This document shows positions 53,734-63,538 of a stretch of DNA of 64,000 bases, piece by piece. Positions within the stretch are counted from its first letter, which is position 1. Every line of letters begins with the position of its first letter. The notes beneath the pieces were generated by a model. The model worked only from the letters and a program-made list of their open reading frames with translations. It made no database searches and was not told the origin of the DNA. Origin of the DNA: Mycolicibacterium celeriflavum (GTDB taxonomy: Bacteria > Actinomycetota > Actinomycetes > Mycobacteriales > Mycobacteriaceae); NCBI RefSeq assembly GCF_010731795.1, contig NZ_AP022591.1, positions 3,906,001 to 3,970,000 of the forward strand, read 5' to 3'. Made by a program: the position numbers and the translations under genes.

Positions 53734-54534
53734 TCAGCGCATCTTGAAGTTTGGGGCCCGCTTCTCCTTGAACGCCCGGGGGCCCTCCTTGGCGTCCTCA
53801 CTCAAGAACACCGGGATGCCGTTGGCGGTGTCGGGCTTGAAGGCCTCTTCCTCGTGCATGCCCTCGGTTTCGCGGATCGTCTTGAGGATCGCCTGCACGG
53901 CCAGCGGCCCGTTGTTGTTGATCACCTCGGCGATCTCCAGCGCCTTGTCCAGAGCGGTGCCGTCGGGCACCACGTAGCCGATCAGCCCGTACTCCAACGC
54001 CTCGGCGGCGGTGATGTGACGACCGGTCAGCAGCAGATCGCACGCGATCGTGTAGGGAATCTGACGCACCAGGCGCACCGCGGAACCGCCCATCGGGTAG
54101 AGGCTCCACTTGGCCTCCGAGATGCCGAACTTGGCGCTTTCGCCGGCGACGCGGATGTCGGTGCCCTGCAGGATCTCGGTGCCGCCCGCGATGGCCGGTC
54201 CCTCCACCGCCGCGATCAGCGGCTTCTTGAGCCGACGGCCCTTCAGCAGCCCGTCGATGCGCGACGGGTCGTAGCTGCCGTCCTTGAACGAGTCGCCGGG
54301 CGGTTTGGCCGTCGCGGCCTTGAGGTCCATACCCGCGCAGAAGTAGCCGCCGGCGCCGGTGAGGATGCACGTGCGGATCTCCGGATCGCTGTCGACGCGA
54401 TCCCAGGCCTCGACCATGATCGAGAGCATCTCGGTGGAAAGCGCGTTGCGCGCCTCGGGCCGGTTCAGCGTCAGGATCAGAGTGTGTCCGCGCTGCTCAA
54501 TGAGGGCGTCGGGGCCTTTTTCGCTCTCGCTCAC
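53734..54534 (-). CDS. echA19: Enoyl-CoA hydratase EchA19
   Basis: A 266-residue crotonase (Rv3516 family) hydrating enoyl-CoA esters in side-chain beta-oxidation. Oxyanion loops are [20 protein letters not shown] (about residues 58-77) and [20 protein letters not shown] (about 107-126). The family catalytic glutamate region is [17 protein letters not shown]. Start is GTG 54534 after AGGAAAG. Divergent from fadD19 over a KstR box. Confidence 0.92.
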   Translation of the reverse strand: MSESEKGPDALIEQRGHTLILTLNRPEARNALSTEMLSIMVEAWDRVDSDPEIRTCILTGAGGYFCAGMDLKAATAKPPGDSFKDGSYDPSRIDGLLKGRRLKKPLIAAVEGPAIAGGTEILQGTDIRVAGESAKFGISEAKWSLYPMGGSAVRLVRQIPYTIACDLLLTGRHITAAEALEYGLIGYVVPDGTALDKALEIAEVINNNGPLAVQAILKTIRETEGMHEEEAFKPDTANGIPVFLSEDAKEGPRAFKEKRAPNFKMR

Positions 54535-54578
54535 GGTCGCTCTCTTTCCTGGTTCGGAGCCACAGACTTGTCTCGAAA

Positions 54579-54592
54579 TGTAACACGTTCTA
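54579..54592. promoter_or_regulatory. KstR operator with overlapping -10 (echA19/fadD19)
   Basis: TGTAACACGTTCTA matches TnnAACnnGTTnnA. The final TA begins TAGTTT (54591-54596), a TANNNT -10 ending 7 bases before the fadD19 GTG at 54604, so fadD19 is predicted to be leaderless. Confidence 0.9.
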
Positions 54593-54603
54593 GTTTAGGT
54601 TCC

Positions 54604-56265
54604 GTGGCCCTGAACATTGCTGATCTCGCCGAGCACGCCATCGATGCTGTGCCAGACCGCGTCGCCCTGATCTGTGGCGACGACCAGCTCACCTACGCCC
54701 AGTTGGAGGACAAGGCCAACCGCCTGGCCCATTACCTCATCGACCGGGGCGTCAAGAAGAACGACAAGGTCGGTCTGTACTGCCGCAACCGCATCGAGAT
54801 CGTGATCGCGATGGTCGGCATCGTGAAGGCGGGCGCCATCCTGGTCAACGTCAACTTCCGCTACGTCGAAGGCGAGCTGAAGTATCTGTTCGAGAACTCC
54901 GACATGGTGGCGCTGGTACATGAACGCCGCTATGCCGACCGCGTCGCGAACGTCCTGCCCGAGACGCCGAACGTCAAGACGGTCCTGGTGGTGGAGGACG
55001 GCACAGAGGGCCCAGCCGACGACTTCCTCAAATATGGCGGCGCCGAGTTCTACTCCGCGCTCGAGCAGGCTTCCCCTGAGCGGGATTTCGGCCCGCGCAG
55101 CGAGGACGACATCTACCTGCTCTACACCGGTGGCACGACCGGCTTCCCCAAGGGCGTCATGTGGCGCCACGAGGACATCTACCGGGTGCTGTTCGGCGGC
55201 ACCGACTTCGCCACGGGCGAGTTCGTCAAGGACGAATACGACCTGGCCAAGGCCGCCGCCGAGAACCCGCCGATGGTCCGCTACCCGATCCCGCCGATGA
55301 TCCACGGCGCAACCCAGTCGGCGACTTGGATGTCATTGTTCTCGGGCCAAACCACCGTGCTGACACCGGAATTCGACCCGGACGAAGTCTGGCATACGAT
55401 CGAGAAGCACAAGGTCAATCTGCTGTTCTTCACCGGCGACGCGATGGCCCGTCCACTTCTCGACGCGTTGACCAAGCTGCACGACGAGGGCCGCGAACCC
55501 GACCTGTCGTCGCTGTTCCTGCTGGCCAGCACCGCGGCGCTGTTCTCCACCAGCATCAAGGACAAGTTCCTCGAACTGCTGCCGAACCGGGTGATCACCG
55601 ACTCGATCGGATCCTCGGAAACGGGCTTCGGTGGCATCAGCATCGTGGCCAAGGGCCAGTCGCACAGCGGCGGCCCGCGGGTGACCATCGATCACCGCAC
55701 CGTCGTCCTCGATGAAGACGGCAACGAGGTCAAACCCGGTTCGGGTGTGCGCGGGCTGATCGCGAAGAAGGGCAACATCCCAGTCGGCTACTACAAGGAC
55801 GAAGAAAAAACCCGGCAGACCTTCCGCACTTTCAACGGAATTCGGTATGCCATTCCGGGTGACTACGCCGAGGTGGAGGCCGACGGCACCGTCACGATGC
55901 TCGGCCGCGGGTCGCAGTCGATCAACAGCGGCGGCGAGAAGATCTATCCCGAGGAGGTCGAGGCCGCGCTCAAGGGGCATCCGGACGTGTTCGACGCGCT
56001 CGTGGTCGGGGTGCCCGACGAACGCTACGGCCAGTGTGTCGCGGCGGTGGTTCATCGCCGCCCCGGCACCCAGCCGACGCTCGCCGACCTCGACACCTTC
56101 GTGCGCCAGGAGATCGCCGGTTACAAGGTGCCGCGCAAGGTGTGGTGGGTCGACGAGATCCAGCGCACGCCGGCGGGTAAGCCGGATTACCGGTGGGCCA
56201 AGGACACCACCGAGGAGCGGCCCGCCGACGATGCGCACGCCAACCACGTCGGAACTGTGTCCTGA
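54604..56265 (+). CDS. fadD19: Steroid side-chain CoA ligase FadD19
   Basis: A 553-residue acyl-CoA synthetase (Rv3515c family) that activates C8 (full-length) sterol side-chain acids. AMP-binding motif YLLYTGGTTGFPKGVMWRHE (about residues 171-190), and the C-terminal domain with GDYAEVEADG, INSGGEKIYPEEVEAAL and catalytic Lys in TPAGKPDYRW. The GTG at 54604 gives MALNIADLAEHAID; the frame is open far upstream, antisense to echA19. Confidence 0.95.
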   Translation: MALNIADLAEHAIDAVPDRVALICGDDQLTYAQLEDKANRLAHYLIDRGVKKNDKVGLYCRNRIEIVIAMVGIVKAGAILVNVNFRYVEGELKYLFENSDMVALVHERRYADRVANVLPETPNVKTVLVVEDGTEGPADDFLKYGGAEFYSALEQASPERDFGPRSEDDIYLLYTGGTTGFPKGVMWRHEDIYRVLFGGTDFATGEFVKDEYDLAKAAAENPPMVRYPIPPMIHGATQSATWMSLFSGQTTVLTPEFDPDEVWHTIEKHKVNLLFFTGDAMARPLLDALTKLHDEGREPDLSSLFLLASTAALFSTSIKDKFLELLPNRVITDSIGSSETGFGGISIVAKGQSHSGGPRVTIDHRTVVLDEDGNEVKPGSGVRGLIAKKGNIPVGYYKDEEKTRQTFRTFNGIRYAIPGDYAEVEADGTVTMLGRGSQSINSGGEKIYPEEVEAALKGHPDVFDALVVGVPDERYGQCVAAVVHRRPGTQPTLADLDTFVRQEIAGYKVPRKVWWVDEIQRTPAGKPDYRWAKDTTEERPADDAHANHVGTVS

Positions 56266-56284
56266 AGCGACGGGAGAAATAGAG

Positions 56285-57406
56285 ATGCGCACCGAACTGT
56301 GCGATCGCTTCGGCATCGAGTACCCGATCTTCGTCTTCACACCGTCGGAGAAGGTTGCCGCCGCGGCCAGCAAGGCCGGCGGACTCGGGGTGCTGGGCTG
56401 CGTGCGGTTCAACGACGCCGACGACCTCGAGCGCGTCCTGTGCTGGATGGACGAGAACACTCTCGGCTTGCCCTACGGCGTCGACGTGGTCATGCCTGCC
56501 AAGGTGCCGCAGGAGGGCACGGCGGTCGACATCGACAAGCTCATCCCGCAGAGCCACCGCGACTTCGTCACGAGAACCCTTGCCGACCTTGGTGTCCCAC
56601 CACTTCCCGACGAGGGGGAGCGCAACGAGGGTGTGCTTGGCTGGCTGCACTCGGTGGCCCGCTCGCACGTCGAGGTCGCACTGAGACATCCGATCAAGCT
56701 GATCGCCAACGCGCTGGGCTCCCCGCCGAAGGACGTCATCGACCAGGCACATGCGGCGGGAGTGCCGGTCGCGGCGCTGGCCGGTAGCGCCAAGCATGCC
56801 CAGCGGCACGTCGAGAACGGCGTCGATATCGTGGTGGCACAGGGACACGAGGCCGGCGGACACACCGGTGAAATCGGCTCGATGGTGCTGTGGCCCGAAA
56901 TCGTTGACGCCCTTGATGGTAGGGCGCCGGTACTGGCGGCCGGTGGGATCGGCACCGGCAGGCAGGTGGCCGCCGCGCTGGCGCTGGGTGCATCCGGCGT
57001 GTGGATGGGTTCGGCATTCCTGACGGCGGCCGAATACGACCTCGGCTATCGCAAGCCCAGCGGCGTGTCGACGATCCAGGAAGCATTGCTGCGCGCCAAC
57101 TCCAGTGACACCGTGCGCCGCCGCATCTACACCGGCAAGCCTGCGCGGCTGTTGAAGAGCAAATGGACCGAAGCGTGGGATGCCCCCGATGCGCCGGAAC
57201 CGTTGCCGATGCCGCTGCAGAACATCCTCGTCAGCGAGGCCCACCAGCGGATGAACGAGTCCGACAACCCCGACACCGTCGCGATGCCGGTGGGCCAGAT
57301 CGTCGGCCGGATGAACGAGATCCGTCCCGTCGCCGAGATCATCGCCGAGTTGGTGCAGGGCTTCGAAGAGGCAACCCGGCGATTGGACGTCGTCCGCGAC
57401 GGCTGA
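56285..57406 (+). CDS. Nitronate monooxygenase-family flavoprotein
   Basis: A 373-residue FMN-dependent TIM-barrel protein, starting MRTELCDRFGIEYPIFVFTP. Flavin and substrate motifs are VVAQGHEAGGHTGEIGSMVL (about residues 183-202), AAGGIGTGRQVAAALALGAS and MGSAFL. It is a paralogue of the IpdC-like gene at the start of the window but sits 19 bases behind fadD19, in a likely operon. A role in oxidising or reducing a side-chain or ring CoA intermediate is inferred. It has no counterpart between fadD19 and fadD17 in the M. tuberculosis order I recall. Confidence 0.85.
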   Translation: MRTELCDRFGIEYPIFVFTPSEKVAAAASKAGGLGVLGCVRFNDADDLERVLCWMDENTLGLPYGVDVVMPAKVPQEGTAVDIDKLIPQSHRDFVTRTLADLGVPPLPDEGERNEGVLGWLHSVARSHVEVALRHPIKLIANALGSPPKDVIDQAHAAGVPVAALAGSAKHAQRHVENGVDIVVAQGHEAGGHTGEIGSMVLWPEIVDALDGRAPVLAAGGIGTGRQVAAALALGASGVWMGSAFLTAAEYDLGYRKPSGVSTIQEALLRANSSDTVRRRIYTGKPARLLKSKWTEAWDAPDAPEPLPMPLQNILVSEAHQRMNESDNPDTVAMPVGQIVGRMNEIRPVAEIIAELVQGFEEATRRLDVVRDG

Positions 57407-57456
57407 CGCGCGTCAGCGCGTTGTGCCACGGCGCGGAGCGGCTGTGGTACTACCGG

Positions 57457-58357
57457 ATGATGCTCTTGGTCACCGGCCCGTCGGGCAATGTGGGTCACGA
57501 ACTCGTCAGGCTCCTCGACACCCGGCAGGACGGGCCGAAGTGGCGGGTGGCCAGTCGTCACCCCCGAGCAGGTGCACGCCCGGCTACGCGGTGGCTCGGC
57601 CGTGCCGACACGCCTGGACTTCTTCGATCGGTCCACATGGAACGACGCGCTGGCTGACGTGGATTCGTTGTTCCTGCTGTTCCTGCTGTTCCCGCTGCCC
57701 GGCAACCGCGCCGCTCGCGAGGCGATCATCCCGTTCCTGCATGCGGCCGAGCGAGCCGGATGCAGACACGTCGTGTACATCTCGGTCTTCGGCGCCGACC
57801 GCGCCCGGTTCATCCCGCACTACAAGGTGGAGGCCGCACTGCGCGCAAGCTCGATGACGTGGACCGTGCTGCGGTGCAGCTTCTTCATGCAGAACCTGCA
57901 CCGGCAGATCTCCACTCACGGGCAGGACATCGCCGAGTGCGGTGAATTGTTCATCCCCGCCGGTCGTGGCCGCACGACGTTCATCGACGCCCGCGACGCC
58001 GCCGCTGTTGCAGAGTTGGTGCTCGGCGACGGCGAGGCCCACCGCAACGTCGTGTATCACCTGACGGGACCGGCCGCCTTGACCATGACCGAGGTCGCAG
58101 AGGAACTCACAACTGCGCTGGGCTATCCCGTCACCTACACCGATCCGAACCTGATCGCCTTCGCCCGACGGCTGCGCGGCCGCGGCGTCGGCTGGGACAC
58201 CATCGGTTTCATGGCAGCGGTCTACACGCTGACCCGGTTCGGGCAGAACCAGCAGATCACCGACGACGTCCAGCGCCTCCTCGGCAGACCGCCCCGCACG
58301 CTCACCGAATTCCTCGCCGACAGCGCCTGGCGATGGCGCGACCGCGTCTGGAGCTGA
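57457..58357 (+). pseudogene. NmrA/NAD(P)-binding atypical SDR with a frameshift
   Basis: The start frame reads MMLLVTGPSGNVGHELVRLL with a Rossmann turn TGPSGNVG. At the C-run 57561-57565 the homology moves to another frame, continuing EQVHARLRGGSAVPTRLDFF and on to VYISVFGAD, TVLRCSFFMQN and HLTGPAALTMTEVAEELTTA. Removing one C rejoins both parts into a normal protein of about 300 residues. It is therefore a broken gene or contains a sequence error. The longest intact piece starts near 57488 but lacks the nucleotide-binding turn. Confidence 0.78.
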
Positions 58358-58361
58358 GCCC

Positions 58362-59900
58362 CTAAGCCCGGATCTCGTAAACCGGGTTGGCGCATTCGAT
58401 GCCTTCGGCGGCCATCTGCCGCTTGATCACCTTGAACGTCTCGGTGCGCGGCAACGTTTCGCTGATCCGGACGAACGACGGCCACTGCTTGCGGCCGAGG
58501 TCCGGTTGGGCCGCCAGGAAGTCGCGGAACCCACCGGGATCGAACGCAGCGCCCTCGGTCAGCGTCACCGCGGCCATCACCCGATCACCGACGTCGGGTG
58601 CCGGTATCCCGTACACCGCGACCTCGACGACGTCGGGGTGCCTCAGCAGGACCCGCTCGATCGGTGCCGAGCCGAGGTTCTCGCCGTCGACCCGCATCCA
58701 GTCGCCGAGCCGGCCCGCGAAGTAGGCGTAACCCTGCTCGTCGCGGTAGGCCAGGTCGCCGCTGTGGTAGACACCGCCGCGCATCCGGTCGGCATCGGCC
58801 CCGGGATCGTTGTAATAACCCTCGAAACGCCCGGTGTCCGAAGCGTTCACGAGTTCACCGGTCACGCCGGGCGGACACGGCTCGCCGGTGTCGACGTCGA
58901 CGATCTCGGTGCCGGGCGGCAGCGGGCCCAGGGCGCCGGGCGGGGTGTCGGGCGTGCGCGCGATCGCGATACCCCCCTCGGTGGAACCGAAGCCGTCCAT
59001 CACCACACAATCGAATCGTTCGGCGAAGCGCTCGATGTCGGCGGGCGCGCCCTCGTTGCCGTAGACCGCCCGCAGCGGATTGTCCGCGTCGTCGGGTCGT
59101 TCGGGGGTCGCGAGCACATACGACAGCGGCTTGCCCACGTAGTTCGCATACGTCGCACCGAACCGGCGGATGTCGGGCAGGAACTGCGACGCGGAGAACT
59201 TGCGGCGCAACGCCAGTGAGCTCTGCGACGCCACCGCCACCGACCAACCGACCAGCACCGCGTTCGAGTGGAACAGGGGCATCGAGACGTAGCAGGTGTC
59301 GTCGGGTCCGAGCGAGAAGCGTTGCGTCATCGTCACGCCCGCGATCGCGACCTTGCCCTGGCTGCACTTGACCGCCTTGGGGTCACCGCTGGTGCCCGAG
59401 GTGTAGATCAACATGAACAGGTCGCCGGGGTCGGCGGCCCGCAGCTGCACCGGCGCGTCGCGGTGTGCGTCCACCTCGGCCGCCCACTGGGGGGAGTCGA
59501 CGTCGATGTGGTCGACATCGCCGAGCGCCGACGCCGACGCCGAATCGGCGAGCACCACCTGGCAATCGGCGTGTTCGACGTCGCGCTGCAGTGCCGCGCC
59601 GCGGCGCACCGGGTTCAGCCCGACCGGCACGATGCCGGTCAACCCCGCGGCCACCAGGACCGCCGAGAAGAACGGGGTGTTCTGCAGCAGCACGCCGACA
59701 TGCGGTGGCCGGTCCGGGTCGAGGCGCGCGCGCAGTGCCGCCGCCAGCGCCGCTGCGTGCCGAATGTGCTCACGCCACGGCGTGAACGAGACGGTGTCGT
59801 CGTCTCCTCGCCCGAGAGGCTCGTCGGTGAAGTACATGCCCCGGTCGTCGACGTCGATCAGCGGCGTCAACAGTCCTGCGACGGTGGGAAGTTCGTTCAC
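58362..59900 (-). CDS. fadD17: Steroid side-chain CoA ligase FadD17
   Basis: A 512-residue acyl-CoA synthetase (Rv3506 family), reported to prefer sterol acids with a five-carbon side chain. AMP motif MLIYTSGTSGDPKAVKCSQG (about residues 163-182), GFGSTEGGIAIART, and the C-terminal domain GDLAYRDEQGYAYFAGRLGD with a late Lys in TETFKVIKRQM. The GTG start (MNELPTVAGLLTPLID) sits one base after the fadE27 stop. Third gene of the fadE26-fadE27-fadD17 operon. Confidence 0.92.
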   Translation of the reverse strand: MNELPTVAGLLTPLIDVDDRGMYFTDEPLGRGDDDTVSFTPWREHIRHAAALAAALRARLDPDRPPHVGVLLQNTPFFSAVLVAAGLTGIVPVGLNPVRRGAALQRDVEHADCQVVLADSASASALGDVDHIDVDSPQWAAEVDAHRDAPVQLRAADPGDLFMLIYTSGTSGDPKAVKCSQGKVAIAGVTMTQRFSLGPDDTCYVSMPLFHSNAVLVGWSVAVASQSSLALRRKFSASQFLPDIRRFGATYANYVGKPLSYVLATPERPDDADNPLRAVYGNEGAPADIERFAERFDCVVMDGFGSTEGGIAIARTPDTPPGALGPLPPGTEIVDVDTGEPCPPGVTGELVNASDTGRFEGYYNDPGADADRMRGGVYHSGDLAYRDEQGYAYFAGRLGDWMRVDGENLGSAPIERVLLRHPDVVEVAVYGIPAPDVGDRVMAAVTLTEGAAFDPGGFRDFLAAQPDLGRKQWPSFVRISETLPRTETFKVIKRQMAAEGIECANPVYEIRA

Positions 59901-59901
59901 C

Positions 59902-61008
59902 TCAGGCGGGAGTGTCGGCCAACTCCCGGCCGATGCGCAGCAGTTGTCCGGTGGCGCCACCGACCGCGAACTCGGTCTGCTTGGCCGCCAGGAAGTAGCG
60001 ATGCACCGGGTGGTCGGTGTCGATGCCCACGCCGCCGTGCACGTGCACCGTGGTGTGCGCGACGCGGTGGCCCGCATCGGCGGCCCAGAACGCCGCGGTG
60101 CTGACGTCGACGTCGGCGGGGAGGTTCTCGGACAGTCGCCAGGCCGCCTGGGTCAGCGTCAACCGCAGCGCCTTGACGTCGATGTAGCCGTCGGCCAACC
60201 GCGACGACACCGCCTGGAAGCTGCCGATCGGCCGGTCGAACTGTTCACGCTCACGGGCGTATTCCGCGGTGAGCTCCAAAGCACGCTCGAGCACGCCGAG
60301 CTGGAACGCACTGCGTCCCAACGTTGCTCGCGTCACCAGCCAAGCCAGGGCCTCGGCGTCACCGACGACGCTGTCGGCGCCCAGCTCGACCCCGCGCAGC
60401 TCGAGATGCCCTTCGCTACCCTGTCCGGTGGTGCTCAGCGACTCGACCGCCACGCCCGTATTCGCTGCCGGAACCAGGAAGACCTTTGTGCCCGAATCTG
60501 TTTCAGCCGGCAGCAGAAACGCGTCGGCGACCGGTCCGTACGGCACCAGGGTGCGCGAACCGGTGAGCCGGAACCCAGAGCCGCTCGCCCCCGAAGATGT
60601 CGCCTGCACCGGTCCCTCGCCCATTTCGCCGTCGAGCGCGATGGTCAGGATCTTCTCGCCCCTGACCGCCGGCACCGCCCACTCCTGCTGCAGCGCCTCG
60701 GATCCGAACTCGGCCAGCGCGCCCGCCCCAAGCACGACCGACTCCAGGTAGGGCACCGCAGAGAGCTGTCGACCGAGCGCCACGAGCACCGCGACCTGCT
60801 CGAGTACGCCGAATCCACCGCCGCCCACACCTTCCGGGGATGCCGCCGACAACACGTCGGCCTCGATCAGCTTGCCCCACAGGTCACGGTCCAACCTCTG
60901 CTCGAGACCGTCGAGTTCGCGTTGGCGCTCCGGTGTGACGACCGAGTCGGCGATGGTGCGAACCAGCCCGCCGAGGTCCTCGGACGCTTCCGTCGTCTTG
61001 AAGTCCAT
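59902..61008 (-). CDS. fadE27: Acyl-CoA dehydrogenase subunit FadE27 (ChsE5)
   Basis: A 368-residue subunit (Rv3505 family). It starts MDFKTTEASEDLGGLVRTIA. The C-terminal helical part has EREQFDRPIGSFQAVSSRLA and HVHGGVGIDTDHPVHRYFLA. With FadE26 it forms the ChsE4-ChsE5 heterotetramer that desaturates the first side-chain CoA esters. The frame is open well upstream, but the chosen ATG sits 11 bases after fadE26 and matches the family start. Confidence 0.93.
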   Translation of the reverse strand: MDFKTTEASEDLGGLVRTIADSVVTPERQRELDGLEQRLDRDLWGKLIEADVLSAASPEGVGGGGFGVLEQVAVLVALGRQLSAVPYLESVVLGAGALAEFGSEALQQEWAVPAVRGEKILTIALDGEMGEGPVQATSSGASGSGFRLTGSRTLVPYGPVADAFLLPAETDSGTKVFLVPAANTGVAVESLSTTGQGSEGHLELRGVELGADSVVGDAEALAWLVTRATLGRSAFQLGVLERALELTAEYAREREQFDRPIGSFQAVSSRLADGYIDVKALRLTLTQAAWRLSENLPADVDVSTAAFWAADAGHRVAHTTVHVHGGVGIDTDHPVHRYFLAAKQTEFAVGGATGQLLRIGRELADTPA

Positions 61009-61019
61009 GTCGACAATCC

Positions 61020-62201
61020 TTACCGGTTCACTCGGGGTAGGCCGAGCGCGACCATCCCGATGATGTCGCGCTGAATCTCGTTGGTGCCGCCGCCGAACGT
61101 CAGGATCAGGCAGCTGCGGTGCATCCGCTCGACCCGCCCGCGCAGCAGCGCGCCGGGCGCATCGGGACGCAGCGTGGCGGCGGTGCCGAGCACCTCCATC
61201 AGCAGGCGATACGCCTCGGTGGCCAACTCGGTGCCGTACACCTTGGCGGCCGAGGCGTCCGCGGGCGACGGCGCCGCGTCGTCCGCGGACGCCAGCTCCC
61301 AGTTGATGAGCTTGAGCACCTCGGCCTTGGCGTGCACCCGGGCCAGGTTCAGCTGCACCCACTCCGAGTCGATCAACCGGTTGCCGTGCACATCCTTGGT
61401 GTTCTGCGCCCACTCTCGAACGCCGTTGAGTGCCAAGTAAATCGGCTGCGCGGAAACCAGCGCGACCCGCTCGTGGTTGAGCTGGTTGGTCACCAGCTTC
61501 CAGCCGGCGTTCTCCTCGCCGACCAGGTTGGTCACCGGCACCCGCACGTCCTGGTAGTACGTCGCGCTGGTGTCCACGCCGGCCATCGTGTGCACCGGCG
61601 TCCACGAGAACCCCTCCGCGGTGGTGGGCACGATCAGCATCGAGATGCCGCGGTGCTTCTTGGCCTCCGGGTTGGTGCGCGCCGCCAGCCAGACGTAGTC
61701 GGCGTAGGCGATCAGGCTGGTCCACATCTTCTGACCGTTGATGACGTAGTCGTCGCCGTCGCGGACCGCGGTGGTGCGCAGCGACGCCAGATCGGTGCCT
61801 GCGCCCGGCTCGGAGTACCCGATCGAGAAGTGCAGGTCACCCGAGGCGATCTTGGGCAGGAAGAACTTCTTCTGCTCTTCGGTGCCGAACGCCATGATGG
61901 TCGGCGCCACGCTGTTGATGGTCAGGAACGGCACCGGCACGTTGGCGAGCGCGGCCTCGTCGTTGAAGATCAGTCCGTCGATCGGCGGGCGGGCCTGGCC
62001 GCCGAACTCCTTGGGCCACGACAGCGTCAGCCAGCCGTCCTTGCCCATCTGAGCGACGGTCTCGCGGTAGACGTTGCCGCGGCCCATCTCGCCGTCGTTG
62101 GACGCCAGCGCCTCGGCCCGCTCGGGCGTCATCAGCTTGGTGAAGTAGGAGCGCAGCTCGCGACGCAGCTCTTCCTGCTCTGGGGTGTAGCCGATTCGCA
62201 T
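61020..62201 (-). CDS. fadE26: Acyl-CoA dehydrogenase subunit FadE26 (ChsE4)
   Basis: A 393-residue subunit (Rv3504 family), starting MRIGYTPEQEELRRELRSYF. Motifs are FSIGYSEPGAGTDLASLRTT (about residues 130-149) and the C-terminal FGGGTNEIQRDIIGMVALGL. First gene of the leftward operon, 79 bases from the KstR box at 62281, divergent from fdxD. Confidence 0.94.
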   Translation of the reverse strand: MRIGYTPEQEELRRELRSYFTKLMTPERAEALASNDGEMGRGNVYRETVAQMGKDGWLTLSWPKEFGGQARPPIDGLIFNDEAALANVPVPFLTINSVAPTIMAFGTEEQKKFFLPKIASGDLHFSIGYSEPGAGTDLASLRTTAVRDGDDYVINGQKMWTSLIAYADYVWLAARTNPEAKKHRGISMLIVPTTAEGFSWTPVHTMAGVDTSATYYQDVRVPVTNLVGEENAGWKLVTNQLNHERVALVSAQPIYLALNGVREWAQNTKDVHGNRLIDSEWVQLNLARVHAKAEVLKLINWELASADDAAPSPADASAAKVYGTELATEAYRLLMEVLGTAATLRPDAPGALLRGRVERMHRSCLILTFGGGTNEIQRDIIGMVALGLPRVNR

Positions 62202-62280
62202 CGCCTTGTCCTAACTTCTGTAGAGGCACGAAGCTGGCAGCCAGGCTGAAACGGAAGCCCAGCCCGCGTTCACCCCCGGT

Positions 62281-62294
62281 TGTAACACGTTCTA
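62281..62294. promoter_or_regulatory. KstR operator between fadE26 and fdxD
   Basis: TGTAACACGTTCTA matches TnnAACnnGTTnnA and is identical to the echA19/fadD19 box. TAGTCT (62293-62298) directly after it is a possible -10 for fdxD with a leader of about 50 bases. Confidence 0.9.
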
Positions 62295-62357
62295 GTCTTG
62301 GGGTCCAGACCGGTGTCACACTGGGCTCGGAGCAGCTCTGACCGCGAGGAGGTTGTG

Positions 62358-62549
62358 ATGAGAGTGGAAGTGGACCGGGACCGCTGCGAGGGTAACGCCG
62401 TGTGCGTGGGAATCGCGCCGGGCCTGTTCGATCTCGACGACGAGGATTACGCGGTGGTCAAGGCCGACCCGGTGCCTGCCGACCAGGAGGATCTGGCCGA
62501 GCAGTCGATCGCCGAGTGCCCACGCGCCGCATTGATCCGCAGAGACTAG
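62358..62549 (+). CDS. fdxD: Ferredoxin FdxD (3Fe-4S type)
   Basis: A 63-residue ferredoxin (Rv3503c family), with cysteines in DRCEGNAVCVG and AECPRAAL: three ligand cysteines, with the position between C8 and C14 that would carry a fourth ligand not Cys, as in 3Fe-4S ferredoxins that serve P450s. Likely electron donor to CYP125 or CYP142 (inference). ATG 62358 follows GAGGAGG; a longer upstream frame would cover that site. Confidence 0.9.
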   Translation: MRVEVDRDRCEGNAVCVGIAPGLFDLDDEDYAVVKADPVPADQEDLAEQSIAECPRAALIRRD

Positions 62550-62594
62550 AGGTATTCATAATTTGACGCCGAAACCCTCCACCCGAGGAGCCGC

Positions 62595-63500
62595 ATGAGC
62601 ACTGACGCCAACGACCTGTCCGGCCGCGTAGCGGTGGTAACCGGCGCGGCCGCCGGGCTGGGCCGCGCGGAGGCCATCGGCCTCGCCCGGGCGGGAGCCA
62701 CCATCGTCGTGAACGACATCGCCGCGGCGTTGGACAAATCCGACGTCATCGACGAGATCACCGCCGCGGGCGCCAAGGCCGTCGCGGTGGCCGGTGACAT
62801 CAGCGAGCGGTCGACGGCCGACGAGCTGGTCGAAACGGCCGACGGTCTCGGCGGGCTGGGCATCGTCGTCAACAACGCGGGCATCACCCGCGACCGGATG
62901 TTGTTCAACATGTCCGACGAGGACTGGGATGCGGTGATCGCCGTCCATCTGCGTGGGCACTTCCTGCTGACCCGCAACGCCGCAACGTACTGGCGGGCGA
63001 AAGCCAAGGAGAACAACGGCCAGATCTACGGCCGGGTGATCAACACCTCCTCGGAGGCCGGCCTGGTTGGACCGGTCGGGCAGGCCAACTACGGCGCGGC
63101 AAAGGCCGGCATCACCGCACTGACGCTGTCGATGGCGCGCGCGCTCGAACGCTACGGCGTGCGGGCCAACGCCATCGCGCCGCGCGCCCGCACGGCGATG
63201 ACCGCGGACGTCTTCGGCCAAGCGCCGGAACTTACGGAAGGCCAGATAGACCCGCTGTCGCCCGAGCACGTGGTGAACCTCGTCCGCTTCCTGGCCTCGC
63301 CCGCGGCGGAGGGGGTTAACGGACAGCTGTTCATCGTCTACGGTCCAACGGTGACGTTGGTGGCGGCGCCGACCGTGGAGGCACAGTTCAGCGCCGAAGC
63401 CGATGCCTGGAACCCGTCGGACCTGTCCGAAACGCTGCGAAATTACTTTGCTGGCCATGATTCGCAGAAGTGCTTCGCCGCCACCGGACTGATGGCGTAG
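62595..63500 (+). CDS. chsB1: Side-chain beta-hydroxyacyl-CoA dehydrogenase ChsB1 (SDR)
   Basis: A 301-residue SDR (Rv3502c family) that oxidises the 3-hydroxyacyl-CoA of the steroid side chain. Cofactor turn TGAAAGLGRAEAIGLARAGA (about residues 16-35), NNAG (about 93-96) and catalytic YGAAK. It is closely similar in layout to the Rv3548c-like SDR at 4121. GAGGAG lies 6 bases before the ATG. Co-transcribed with fdxD under KstR. Confidence 0.92.
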   Translation: MSTDANDLSGRVAVVTGAAAGLGRAEAIGLARAGATIVVNDIAAALDKSDVIDEITAAGAKAVAVAGDISERSTADELVETADGLGGLGIVVNNAGITRDRMLFNMSDEDWDAVIAVHLRGHFLLTRNAATYWRAKAKENNGQIYGRVINTSSEAGLVGPVGQANYGAAKAGITALTLSMARALERYGVRANAIAPRARTAMTADVFGQAPELTEGQIDPLSPEHVVNLVRFLASPAAEGVNGQLFIVYGPTVTLVAAPTVEAQFSAEADAWNPSDLSETLRNYFAGHDSQKCFAATGLMA

Positions 63501-63538
63501 CAAGACTGAAGGTCTCGGTCGCCGAGCTCGGCTCGTGC

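Noticed and set aside
62208-62280. Possible additional gene start upstream of fadE26
   Set aside because: No start with a family-like N-terminus; this is the leader between fadE26 and its KstR box.
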